Origin: GCA-016432345 sp964544105
GTDB taxonomy: Bacteria > Patescibacteriota > Microgenomatia > Levybacterales > UBA12049
Direction: 5' to 3'
Length of the DNA: 10,034 nucleotides
Assembly: GCA_964544105.1 (NCBI GenBank)
Contig: CAZIZQ010000032.1
Coordinates: forward strand, 1-10,034
Under the pieces are notes generated by a model. The model did not search any database and was not told the origin of the DNA. It saw only the letters and a program-made list of their open reading frames with translations. Below, in pieces: positions 1-5,185 of this stretch. The position numbers and the translations under genes are program-made. Positions within the stretch are counted from its first letter, which is position 1. The number at the start of each line of letters is the position of its first letter.

Positions 1-928
1 GTTTTTGTTGAAACTCAGCTGCCAGAGCATATGGATTATGACCTGGTTTTGCTTTCTCGGCGTTATACCATACACATAAATTGGTAAGTGTGTTTTCTAT
101 CAAGCTTCTTGTTTGCCTATCATTCTCTTCGTATAAATCCCTTACCTCGTCTGGTGTTATGCATCGTGCTATATCGTCTGTATTTACTATGGTATGAGGA
201 TATACTATCAAACCTGTATTTGTATCTTGACCAACCTGTTGAAATTGTAGCAAAGGATTAATTTTTATAGCTTCTAATTCCTCATTGGAATACAATACTG
301 GTTTTCCAAGATCATGGTAATTTCCGCCAAAAAAAGTAGCAACTCTTGTTTTTCCTGAAATAGTCGGATTTGTTCTTTTAGTAAGTTTCTCATGAAGCAT
401 TTTAATGAAATCAGGACTCAAGTCATTTGCCCCATATTGTTTTGCAACAATACGAGCTTCTAACCAATCAGCCCAAGCTTCATCGCCGAACAAAAGCTGC
501 GGGTTTTTATACCCTGCTATTACTGCAGTCCTTAAAAACTTACTATCAATAAGTAAAGACGCCTCTATAACTTTTTCTGCTTCGGATTCTATACCTAATT
601 CCCGTTCCAAATTTTTAATTTGCTCTGGAATAGGTATATTTTCTTCTAATTGATCAAAAGATTGCTTTATTTCTGGTTTTTTTTCATCTTCTCCTTGAAC
701 AGAAAATTGGTTACCTAAGTTAGCAATTTGATTTGCTAAATTACCTAACTCTTCTTGCTCTTCGGACAGATCAACGGAAGTTTTACCTGTAAGTTTTGCA
801 AATGCGTCCTTTATTCCTGCTGTCTTGTCTCCTGTCCATTGTTTTACTTCCTTCATACGTTCTACAATGGTTTTTTTCGCTGGTTTTGCTTCTTGAGGTT
901 TTACATCTTCTGGTTTAACATCTATCAT
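1..928 (-). CDS. N-terminal 309 residues of an unidentified protein, possibly a Fic-domain protein (cut by window edge)
   Basis: The frame is open from an ATG at 928 to the left edge without a stop, and a GGAGG box lies 5 nt upstream of the ATG. Residues 1-100 are charged and low in complexity (Lys/Pro/Glu repeats, then Glu/Gln-rich), with no signal peptide or membrane segment. From about residue 150 the sequence looks globular, with FIKMLHEKLT, then a GKTR element, and near the edge NPYALAAEFQQK. In Fic proteins a helix with an 'IxxLHxxL' look, a 'GxYR' element and a 'hPxxxAAxxHxxxVxIHPFxDGNGR' stretch occur in that order, and the Fic protein at 4106-5185 has the same succession. I therefore infer that a Fic catalytic motif could follow just outside the window. 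The catalytic motif itself is not visible, so the function stays open. Confidence 0.75.
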   Translation of the reverse strand, partial: MIDVKPEDVKPQEAKPAKKTIVERMKEVKQWTGDKTAGIKDAFAKLTGKTSVDLSEEQEELGNLANQIANLGNQFSVQGEDEKKPEIKQSFDQLEENIPIPEQIKNLERELGIESEAEKVIEASLLIDSKFLRTAVIAGYKNPQLLFGDEAWADWLEARIVAKQYGANDLSPDFIKMLHEKLTKRTNPTISGKTRVATFFGGNYHDLGKPVLYSNEELEAIKINPLLQFQQVGQDTNTGLIVYPHTIVNTDDIARCITPDEVRDLYEENDRQTRSLIENTLTNLCVWYNAEKAKPGHNPYALAAEFQQK

Positions 929-933
929 AACAC

Positions 934-938
934 CCTCC
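934..938 (-). promoter_or_regulatory. Shine-Dalgarno box (GGAGG) of the left-edge gene
   Basis: On the minus strand a G-rich run containing GGAGG ends 5 nt before the ATG at 928. It is one of the few strong Shine-Dalgarno boxes in the window, since most other genes start by overlap or abutment with the preceding stop. This gene is separated from the upstream gene by 199 bp, which fits independent translation. I could not find a convincing -35/-10 pair in the gap. Confidence 0.7.
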
Positions 939-944
939 CCCCTA

Positions 945-1068
945 CAGGTTTAGAAGCGCCTTCCTGTATGCGTTATCCTCTACTTTTCTCTGTGCCCGAA
1001 GTCTTTAAGAATTTTTTCTTGATTTGTTTGCTTTTGCATATCAAAATAAAAGCAGGTGCTTTAGAAGC
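945..1068. repeat. Short imperfect direct repeat pair in the 929-1127 gap
   Basis: On the plus strand CAGGTTTAGAAGC (945-957) recurs as CAGGTGCTTTAGAAGC (1053-1068), identical except for a 3-nt insertion. Both copies lie in the gap upstream of the left-edge gene. They could be a regulatory site pair or a trace of local duplication. The spacing is about 108 bp. Nothing else in the gap suggests a gene. Confidence 0.4.
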
Positions 1069-1096
1069 AACACTTAACAATCTCCTCTCTTGGATA

Positions 1097-1112
1097 TCCG
1101 CCAGCTGGCGGA
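1097..1112. repeat. 16-bp perfect palindrome
   Basis: TCCGCCAGCTGGCGGA is its own reverse complement and is GC-rich inside an AT-rich gap, starting 16 bp past the four-helix-bundle stop codon. It could fold as a hairpin in the transcript of the minus-strand unit, but the bases that follow on that strand are not a T-run, so it is not a standard intrinsic terminator. Isolated GC-rich palindromes of this kind are typical of dispersed REP-like elements. Whether it recurs in the genome cannot be judged here. Confidence 0.6.
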
Positions 1113-1127
1113 CATACTTCTGGTTTT

Positions 1128-1658
1128 TTAAATAAGCTGCTTTTTTCTTTCCATTCTTTTCCTAAATAAATTCTCTCGAAAACCACCTTCGTTGACAAAT
1201 TTTTCCTCAAGCCATCGCAATTTTTGGTCTAATAGTGTATTTGTTTGGTTGATCAGGCAAATGGCCGCATTTGCGGCATCTTCGGGGAAAACCATATAAC
1301 TTTTATAATTGTTATAACTATTATAACGGTTATACACAAACCTCCTTACGGTTTGTGCGTCTTTGGAATCCTTTTCCCACAGTTTTAACCCGCGTTGTCT
1401 TAAAAAATCCAAATAATCATTAAGTAATTCCTCTAAAGAACCTCTTGCAACCCCCAACAGCTTAATTCTTCCTTCCAAACTTTTCTGTAAATATCCTTCT
1501 GGAATATTCTGTTTCCCCGACCTGGCTGCTTGCTCCATTTGGTCTTTAGTGCGGGATTTATAATCAATATATTTCTTGACAAATTCAACCGTAAAATCGT
1601 AGATAATCTCTGACTGCTTGAAAAAGGGCAGGTCTTTATAACCGTGCATAGTTTCCAT
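1128..1658 (-). CDS. Four-helix-bundle protein (23S rRNA intervening-sequence / S23 type, with suffix region)
   Basis: The 176-residue protein carries the family signature: GYKDLPFF at the N-terminus, then SRTKDQMEQAARSGKQNIPEG at about residues 35-55 and VARGSLEELLNDYLDFLRQR at 70-89. This family includes proteins first found in 23S rRNA intervening sequences and is common in environmental bacteria; its biochemical role is not established. The longer form with 'SRTxDQMxQAARSGKQNIxEG' matches what I know as the four-helix-bundle suffix group. No rRNA lies nearby. Residues 109-121 are an odd Tyr-Asn-x run encoded by a 9-bp tandem repeat. The ATG at 1658 has no Shine-Dalgarno box; an in-frame ATG at 1649 has GGAA upstream and is a reasonable alternative start. 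The gene follows the ligase stop by 39 nt and lies in the same frame as the ligase. Confidence 0.85.
   Translation of the reverse strand: METMHGYKDLPFFKQSEIIYDFTVEFVKKYIDYKSRTKDQMEQAARSGKQNIPEGYLQKSLEGRIKLLGVARGSLEELLNDYLDFLRQRGLKLWEKDSKDAQTVRRFVYNRYNSYNNYKSYMVFPEDAANAAICLINQTNTLLDQKLRWLEEKFVNEGGFRENLFRKRMERKKQLI
1294..1338. repeat. 9-bp tandem repeat inside the four-helix-bundle gene
   Basis: Five consecutive 9-bp units follow the plus-strand consensus TTATAACNN, for example TTATAATTG, TTATAACTA and TTATAACGG; the outer units are degenerate. On the coding strand the array reads as repeated Tyr-Asn-x tripeptides (residues 109-121). The period of three codons keeps the frame whatever the copy number. 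The other two frames of the unit are different, and one of them reads TTA TAA and would stop. Confidence 0.85.
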
Positions 1659-1701
1659 ATAACAATTATAATTTTTATAACGGTTATAACTATTATATTA
1701 C
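1657..1701. repeat. Second copy of the 9-bp tandem repeat, spanning ligase stop and four-helix-bundle start
   Basis: Five 9-bp units of the same TTATAACNN family (including TTATAACGG and TTATAACTA, also present in the copy at 1294-1338) fill the whole gap between the ligase stop codon (1698-1700) and the ATG at 1658. Read in the frame of the downstream gene this gap would also encode Tyr-Asn-x triplets, with no start codon. TTATAAC-C-GTTATAA within it is a palindrome. The many TATAAT-like words could mimic a -10 box, but I see no matching -35. Confidence 0.85.
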
Positions 1702-3407
1702 TTTTTCCCCTGATCCTCGTACATCTCAATCAACTCTTTTACTGTTGTGGCATCCTCTGGTTTTTTATCTTTATCCCTAAAACTCACAAGCCTGGGAAAA
1801 CGAAGGGCGTATTCTGCGGTATGAATCGGAGACCTTGTTATTTCATCGGCCAAAACCTCAATCACAATCTCCGGTTTTACCCACACACTTGGGGTTATTA
1901 ACGAATTTACTCTTGCCGGCTTAATTTTGACTTTTAACTTTTGACTTTTAACTTTTATTTCCCGCCATTCCTCATCTGTCAGCCCTGTACCAATTTTACT
2001 GACTGTCACAAACTCATCATTTTTCTCATCATAGACTCCTACCAACAGTGCTCCGGCGCCAAAAGCTGTCCGCTTCCCTTTTCCAAAAATATAACCTAAG
2101 ATTACGCAATCAATGGTATCGTGTAATTCGCCGGCAGAATGACGTTTTAATTTTACCCAGTTAAAATTCCGCCCCCCTGCTTCGTATGGACTCTGCAGCC
2201 GCTTTACCACCAATCCTTCTAATCCTTTCGATATTGCATCGTCTAACAATGTCTGGAGTACTTTTGCATCTTTCACTGCTTCTGTTTTTGAAACAATCAA
2301 TGTGCCATCTTCTTTAATTGTTTCCTTGAGAACTTCTAGCCGTTTGGTCAACGGCTCATCTATATATGACTTCCCATCTTTGTACAAGATATCAAACACA
2401 AATGCTTTCAGCGGTAATTTTTTTGCTGTTTCCGCAATGTTATGTTTACGCCTTCTTTTGGTCGTTTCCTGGAAAGGTAAAAACTCTTCAGAATCCGGGT
2501 TATAGGCAAGAGCTTCGGTATCTAAAATAGCTGTTTTTGCTTTTACTTGTTTCAGCGTCGCCGCAATAAGTTCGGGAAACATGTGAGTCATGTTTTCTAA
2601 ATTCCGAGAAAACATCGATACTCTATCACCATCTTTATGTATCTGAACCCTAAACCCATCGTATTTATACTGCACATCAACAACTTCCATTTTCTCTATC
2701 ACTTTTTCTGGTGTTGGCAGCCGTTCGCAAAGCTCTGATCGAATTGGTTTTCCAACCATTACCTTTAATTTCTCAACAGCGGGCAATCCACCACTATAAA
2801 GCGTTTTAGCAATCAGACCCAAATCAGACGTCCGATTATATGCCCCTTCTAGTAGTTTTCTCTTCGTCTTATCCCCCAATTTTGCCGTTGCAAGGCCATC
2901 CAAAACCGTTGGATCTCCAACTCCCAACCGTAGGTTGCCCAAAGGAATCCTGACAATATATTTTGCCGACAACCTGTCAACTTTTTTAAGTAAATCCGAA
3001 AGTAATGTTTGCCTTTTCTCTACCGTCCCCTCCCCCGACGTCTTAGCTATTTTGGTTAGAACATCAAAGACGTCACATACTGTCAGTTTTGACTTTTGAC
3101 TTTTGACTTTTGAACTTAGGAGTGAAACGACGATTCCCATATCTCCCAACTTACCGTACAGTTTTAACACTTCCTCCTTTGTTGATCCGTACGCAAGCGC
3201 CACTGATTCGGCTACTGTCTTTTCTGCCATGCCTATTTCGGTGGCCTCAAAAAATGGAGCAATTCTGCCTTGAGTTAAATAGATAATCTTATCAATCTCA
3301 TCATTACTAGAAGCTTTGAATAAATCAGACAGGATATCAATTAACGCCAGCCTTGATGCAGTTGCTTCTAATTTTTCAAAAAATAAAGAGAGTTTCTCAA
3401 ATGTCAT
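1698..3407 (-). CDS. lig: ATP-dependent DNA ligase, archaeal/eukaryotic type I family
   Basis: The 569-residue protein seals DNA nicks using ATP, through an enzyme-AMP intermediate on a motif I lysine. The adenylation motifs are intact: KYDG with Lys248, SRN at 267-269, Glu298 in LDTEAL, AFVFDILY at 335-342, EGLVVK at about 397-402 and WVKLK at about 417-421. They are followed by an OB domain with ALRFPRLVSFRDKD near the C-terminus. The N-terminal DNA-binding domain (about 1-200) is present, and the length fits archaeal-type replicative ligases. I chose the ATG at 3407 because it overlaps the PIN stop as ATGA; a TTG at 3437 would extend it by 10 residues without support. Two low-complexity inserts, KVKSQKSK (about 100-107) and KVKSQKLKVK (about 485-494), are encoded by 7-bp repeats. 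Bacteria normally rely on NAD-dependent LigA; whether this genome has one cannot be seen here. Confidence 0.95.
   Translation of the reverse strand: MTFEKLSLFFEKLEATASRLALIDILSDLFKASSNDEIDKIIYLTQGRIAPFFEATEIGMAEKTVAESVALAYGSTKEEVLKLYGKLGDMGIVVSLLSSKVKSQKSKLTVCDVFDVLTKIAKTSGEGTVEKRQTLLSDLLKKVDRLSAKYIVRIPLGNLRLGVGDPTVLDGLATAKLGDKTKRKLLEGAYNRTSDLGLIAKTLYSGGLPAVEKLKVMVGKPIRSELCERLPTPEKVIEKMEVVDVQYKYDGFRVQIHKDGDRVSMFSRNLENMTHMFPELIAATLKQVKAKTAILDTEALAYNPDSEEFLPFQETTKRRRKHNIAETAKKLPLKAFVFDILYKDGKSYIDEPLTKRLEVLKETIKEDGTLIVSKTEAVKDAKVLQTLLDDAISKGLEGLVVKRLQSPYEAGGRNFNWVKLKRHSAGELHDTIDCVILGYIFGKGKRTAFGAGALLVGVYDEKNDEFVTVSKIGTGLTDEEWREIKVKSQKLKVKIKPARVNSLITPSVWVKPEIVIEVLADEITRSPIHTAEYALRFPRLVSFRDKDKKPEDATTVKELIEMYEDQGKK
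1925..1952. repeat. Four-unit heptamer array in the ligase OB domain
   Basis: Four 7-bp units alternate between TTTTGAC and TTTTAAC on the plus strand (coding strand GTCAAAA/GTTAAAA). They encode the KVKSQKLKVK stretch in frame. GTTAAAA would give TAA in one of its three phases. The unit lying in that phase (second in coding order) is GTCAAAA, so the frame stays open. Confidence 0.9.
3087..3114. repeat. Four-unit heptamer array in the ligase N-terminal domain
   Basis: Three identical TTTTGAC units are followed by TTTTGAA. On the coding strand the unit is GTCAAAA, which has no stop in any phase, and the array encodes KVKSQKSK in a loop before LTVCDVF. It shares its unit sequence with the other ligase array at 1925-1952. 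Confidence 0.9.
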
Positions 3408-3790
3408 ACCTTTAAAAGGTCTACATTGTATTTCCAAATTTTTTTATCACTTGTGATAAGAGTAAGATTTTCTTTCTTTGCTTGGGAAACTAAAATTCTA
3501 TCAAAAGGATCCTTGTGGTGAAAAGGCAAATTTTCAATGCCAAGAACATGTTGTGCATCAATTGGAAGAATAAGAAAATTAGTAGCTTTTATGCCTCGCA
3601 TTAAATCTTTAGGAACTCGAATTGGCTTCCTAGATCTTTTAATCGCAATCTCCCATATACTCGCAATGCTCAAAAATATTTTAACCTCCGGATTCTTAAG
3701 AAGGGTAAATAAATTTTCATTAATTCGAGGACTCTTCTCCATTAACCAAATAAATATGTGTGTATCCAGCAAATATGCTTTATTTTTCAT
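3404..3790 (-). CDS. PIN-domain toxin nuclease (VapC-like) of a type II toxin-antitoxin pair
   Basis: The 128-residue protein has the compact PIN fold plan: LLDTHIFIW at the N-terminus with acidic Asp9, SIASIWEIAIK with Glu47, HHKDPFDRILVSQA with Asp94 and Asp97, and LITSDKKI with Asp115. These give the full acidic quartet expected for a metal-dependent RNase. PIN toxins of this subgroup are normally paired with Phd/YefM antitoxins, as here. Its ATG overlaps the antitoxin stop by 4 nt (ATGA), and its own stop overlaps the ligase start in the same way, so translation of all three is probably coupled. Length is normal and no key residue is missing. The RNA target cannot be predicted. Confidence 0.93.
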   Translation of the reverse strand: MKNKAYLLDTHIFIWLMEKSPRINENLFTLLKNPEVKIFLSIASIWEIAIKRSRKPIRVPKDLMRGIKATNFLILPIDAQHVLGIENLPFHHKDPFDRILVSQAKKENLTLITSDKKIWKYNVDLLKV

Positions 3791-4038
3791 TTAGGCTCTA
3801 TGTCACCTTCGTAGAAAAGCTTGTTTATTTCCTCGTCTTCATCATTAAAATCGTCAGAAATCCACACTTTTCCTTTCCACAATCCAAATTTTCGTGGTTT
3901 CAGTTTTTTCTCTTTATATGCCATGACTTTAGCAACCGGCTTGCCGGCTTTGGCAATAATGACTTCCTCCCCCGCCAACATCTTTTCGATTAGCTTGGAA
4001 AGGTTTGTTTTTGCTTCGTGAATATTATAAATTTGCAT
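3787..4038 (-). CDS. Phd/YefM-family antitoxin
   Basis: The 83-residue protein begins MQIYNIHEAKTNLSKLIEKM and continues with GEEVIIAKAGKPVAKV, the usual N-terminal DNA-binding and dimerisation half of Phd/YefM antitoxins. The C-terminal third is acidic with aromatic residues (WISDDFNDEDEEINKLF), the kind of extension that wraps the PIN toxin and blocks its active site. It is the first gene after a promoter and palindromic operator (4050-4094), which fits autorepression by antitoxin and toxin-antitoxin complex. There is no Shine-Dalgarno box; the leader is short and AT-rich, suggesting a near-leaderless start. Its stop overlaps the toxin start by 4 nt. Confidence 0.93.
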   Translation of the reverse strand: MQIYNIHEAKTNLSKLIEKMLAGEEVIIAKAGKPVAKVMAYKEKKLKPRKFGLWKGKVWISDDFNDEDEEINKLFYEGDIEPK

Positions 4039-4049
4039 AATAAAATAAA

Positions 4050-4069
4050 TTAGCTAACTTAGCTAAGTT
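4050..4069. promoter_or_regulatory. Palindromic operator of the toxin-antitoxin unit
   Basis: The 8-bp palindrome TTAGCTAA occurs twice (4050-4057 and 4059-4066), one base apart. The second copy sits in a perfect 14-bp palindrome, AACTTAGCTAAGTT (4056-4069). The pair begins at the -10 box and runs over the predicted transcription start, where a bound repressor would block initiation. Phd/YefM antitoxins are known to bind palindromes in their own promoters. Confidence 0.75.
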
Positions 4070-4094
4070 TAACGAAAAATAACACTTCTGTCAA
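4066..4094 (-). promoter_or_regulatory. Sigma70-type promoter of the antitoxin-toxin-ligase unit
   Basis: On the minus strand a consensus -35 box TTGACA (4089-4094) is followed after exactly 17 nt by TAAACT (4066-4071) as the -10 box. The expected start is near 4058-4060, leaving a leader of about 20 nt before the ATG at 4038. The promoter begins 12 nt after the Fic stop codon, so the Fic operon may also read through, since no terminator is visible between them. Confidence 0.78.
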
Positions 4095-4105
4095 GATACT
4101 AAGCA

Positions 4106-5185
4106 TTAACTCATCACATACTTTGCCCCTTTGGTGCTGCCTTGTTTTTTAACAATTCCACTTTGCAGAAGAGGTTTGAGTTCATTCAAAATTGTATCTT
4201 CCGACACCATGGGAAAAAGTGAGCCAAACCCTTTATTTTGTAAAAATCCTGTCTTTTGCACATACTCAATAATCTTTAGCTGTCTGTCTGTAAGCAACAG
4301 CGGCTTTCCTCCAAGACGCTCGCGAAGTTTTGCATCGATTGAAATCTTTTCCACTTTCTCTTTAATTTTCGATAGCTCAATGGCCAATCCTTGGGTGAAA
4401 TATTCGAGCCAATGCGTTAAATCCCCTTTATTTTTTTCTACACTTTGCAGTGCTTGATAATACGCAATCGCGTCATTATCAAAGTACTCTTCCAATGAAA
4501 AAAACTTTCTAATATCATACCCCTCTAAAAACAAAAGCAGTGTCGATATTGCCCGGGCTACCCTGCCATTTCCATCAACAAAAGGGTGAATCCGCACCAA
4601 TTCGTAATGAACAATTCCACTCTTCAAAACTGGATGAATATCCTGATTCTTTGGGCTATCTAGAAACGCAATAAAATCCTTTATTTGCCCAAGGATCACG
4701 TCTGGTGGGGGCGGGCGAAACGACACCTCCCCACTCCGACTATTTTTTACTACCACTGGTGTTTTTCTATAAACCCCTGTTTTATCATCATCTAAAATTT
4801 TATAAACAGTAATTGCGTGGATTTTTTTAATTAAGTCTTCGTTTATTTCTGTTTTGAGTTTTGAGTTGTTGTTTTGAGTTTTGAGTTTTGAGTTTTGAGT
4901 TTTTCCAATATATTCCATCACCTTTCTGTAATTCATAACCTCTTGGATATCTCTCTCCCGTGCCACCACCTCTTGTCCTTCAATAACTTTTTCCGCCTGC
5001 AACAAATTTAATTCGTTGCCTTCGATATGTGTTCCGTAATGGACGGTACGTACCAACGCGTCTTTACGAAACTCTTTTTCGTAATAAGGTAACAGCGGCG
5101 CATGATCAATTACCTCCTTCGCCGCTTCAATAATGCCGATGTTTTTAAGGATCTTATTAGTGATGGTAAATTTGGGAAGATACAT
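4106..5185 (-). CDS. fic: Fic-domain protein (probable AMP-transferase) with C-terminal winged-helix-like region
   Basis: The 359-residue protein carries the complete Fic catalytic motif HPFVDGNGRVAR at 200-211, with catalytic His200 and the phosphate-binding Asn/Gly/Arg residues. Fic enzymes usually move AMP from ATP to a hydroxyl group of a target protein. THIEGN at about 52-57 resembles the (S/T)xxxE(G/N) inhibitory motif found N-terminal to the Fic core in self-inhibited class II enzymes, with Glu55 as the likely inhibitory residue; the first position is Gly rather than Ser/Thr. Residues 290-359 look like a winged-helix domain, common in this architecture. Residues 96-112 are a low-complexity insert made by a 7-bp repeat between the two functional parts. 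The ATG directly follows the upstream stop (TAAATG) with no Shine-Dalgarno box, implying coupled translation. Confidence 0.93.
   Translation of the reverse strand: MYLPKFTITNKILKNIGIIEAAKEVIDHAPLLPYYEKEFRKDALVRTVHYGTHIEGNELNLLQAEKVIEGQEVVARERDIQEVMNYRKVMEYIGKTQNSKLKTQNNNSKLKTEINEDLIKKIHAITVYKILDDDKTGVYRKTPVVVKNSRSGEVSFRPPPPDVILGQIKDFIAFLDSPKNQDIHPVLKSGIVHYELVRIHPFVDGNGRVARAISTLLLFLEGYDIRKFFSLEEYFDNDAIAYYQALQSVEKNKGDLTHWLEYFTQGLAIELSKIKEKVEKISIDAKLRERLGGKPLLLTDRQLKIIEYVQKTGFLQNKGFGSLFPMVSEDTILNELKPLLQSGIVKKQGSTKGAKYVMS
4852..4899. repeat. Heptamer array in fic: 2 units + 6 nt + 4 units
   Basis: Two TTTTGAG units (4852-4865), a 6-nt spacer TTGTTG, then four TTTTGAG units (4872-4899) make 48 bp. 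The coding strand unit CTCAAAA has no stop in any phase. The encoded insert is rich in Lys, Thr, Gln, Asn and Ser. The layout is identical to that of the array at 5513-5560. Confidence 0.92.

Noticed and set aside
1097..1129. Palindrome followed by a T-run on the plus strand, as an intrinsic terminator
   Set aside because: The T-run begins about 11 nt past the palindrome and no plus-strand gene exists to terminate; on the minus strand no T-run follows.
755..1135. Open frame on the plus strand crossing the gap and the start of the left-edge gene
   Set aside because: It has Cys/Phe-rich composition typical of antisense translation, no ribosome-binding box, and overlaps a better supported minus-strand gene.
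1433..1729. Alternative minus-strand frame overlapping the four-helix-bundle gene start
   Set aside because: The Ile/Val-rich N-terminus is just the 9-bp repeat read in another phase, and the rest has no family resemblance, whereas the competing frame has clear motifs.
2577..2595. Inverted repeat AAACATG/CATGTTT with a 5-nt loop
   Set aside because: It lies inside the ligase coding region over the conserved NMTHMFPE stretch; the symmetry comes from the two Met codons, and nothing suggests a terminator.
3408..3437. Upstream TTG start for the ligase at 3437
   Set aside because: The ATG at 3407 forms an ATGA overlap with the PIN stop and matches the usual ligase N-terminus; the TTG adds 10 unrelated residues.
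3444..3459. Inverted repeat TTATCAC/GTGATAA in the PIN gene
   Set aside because: It falls on the codons for the conserved PIN motif LITSDK, whose codons naturally form this near-palindrome; no regulatory role is suggested.
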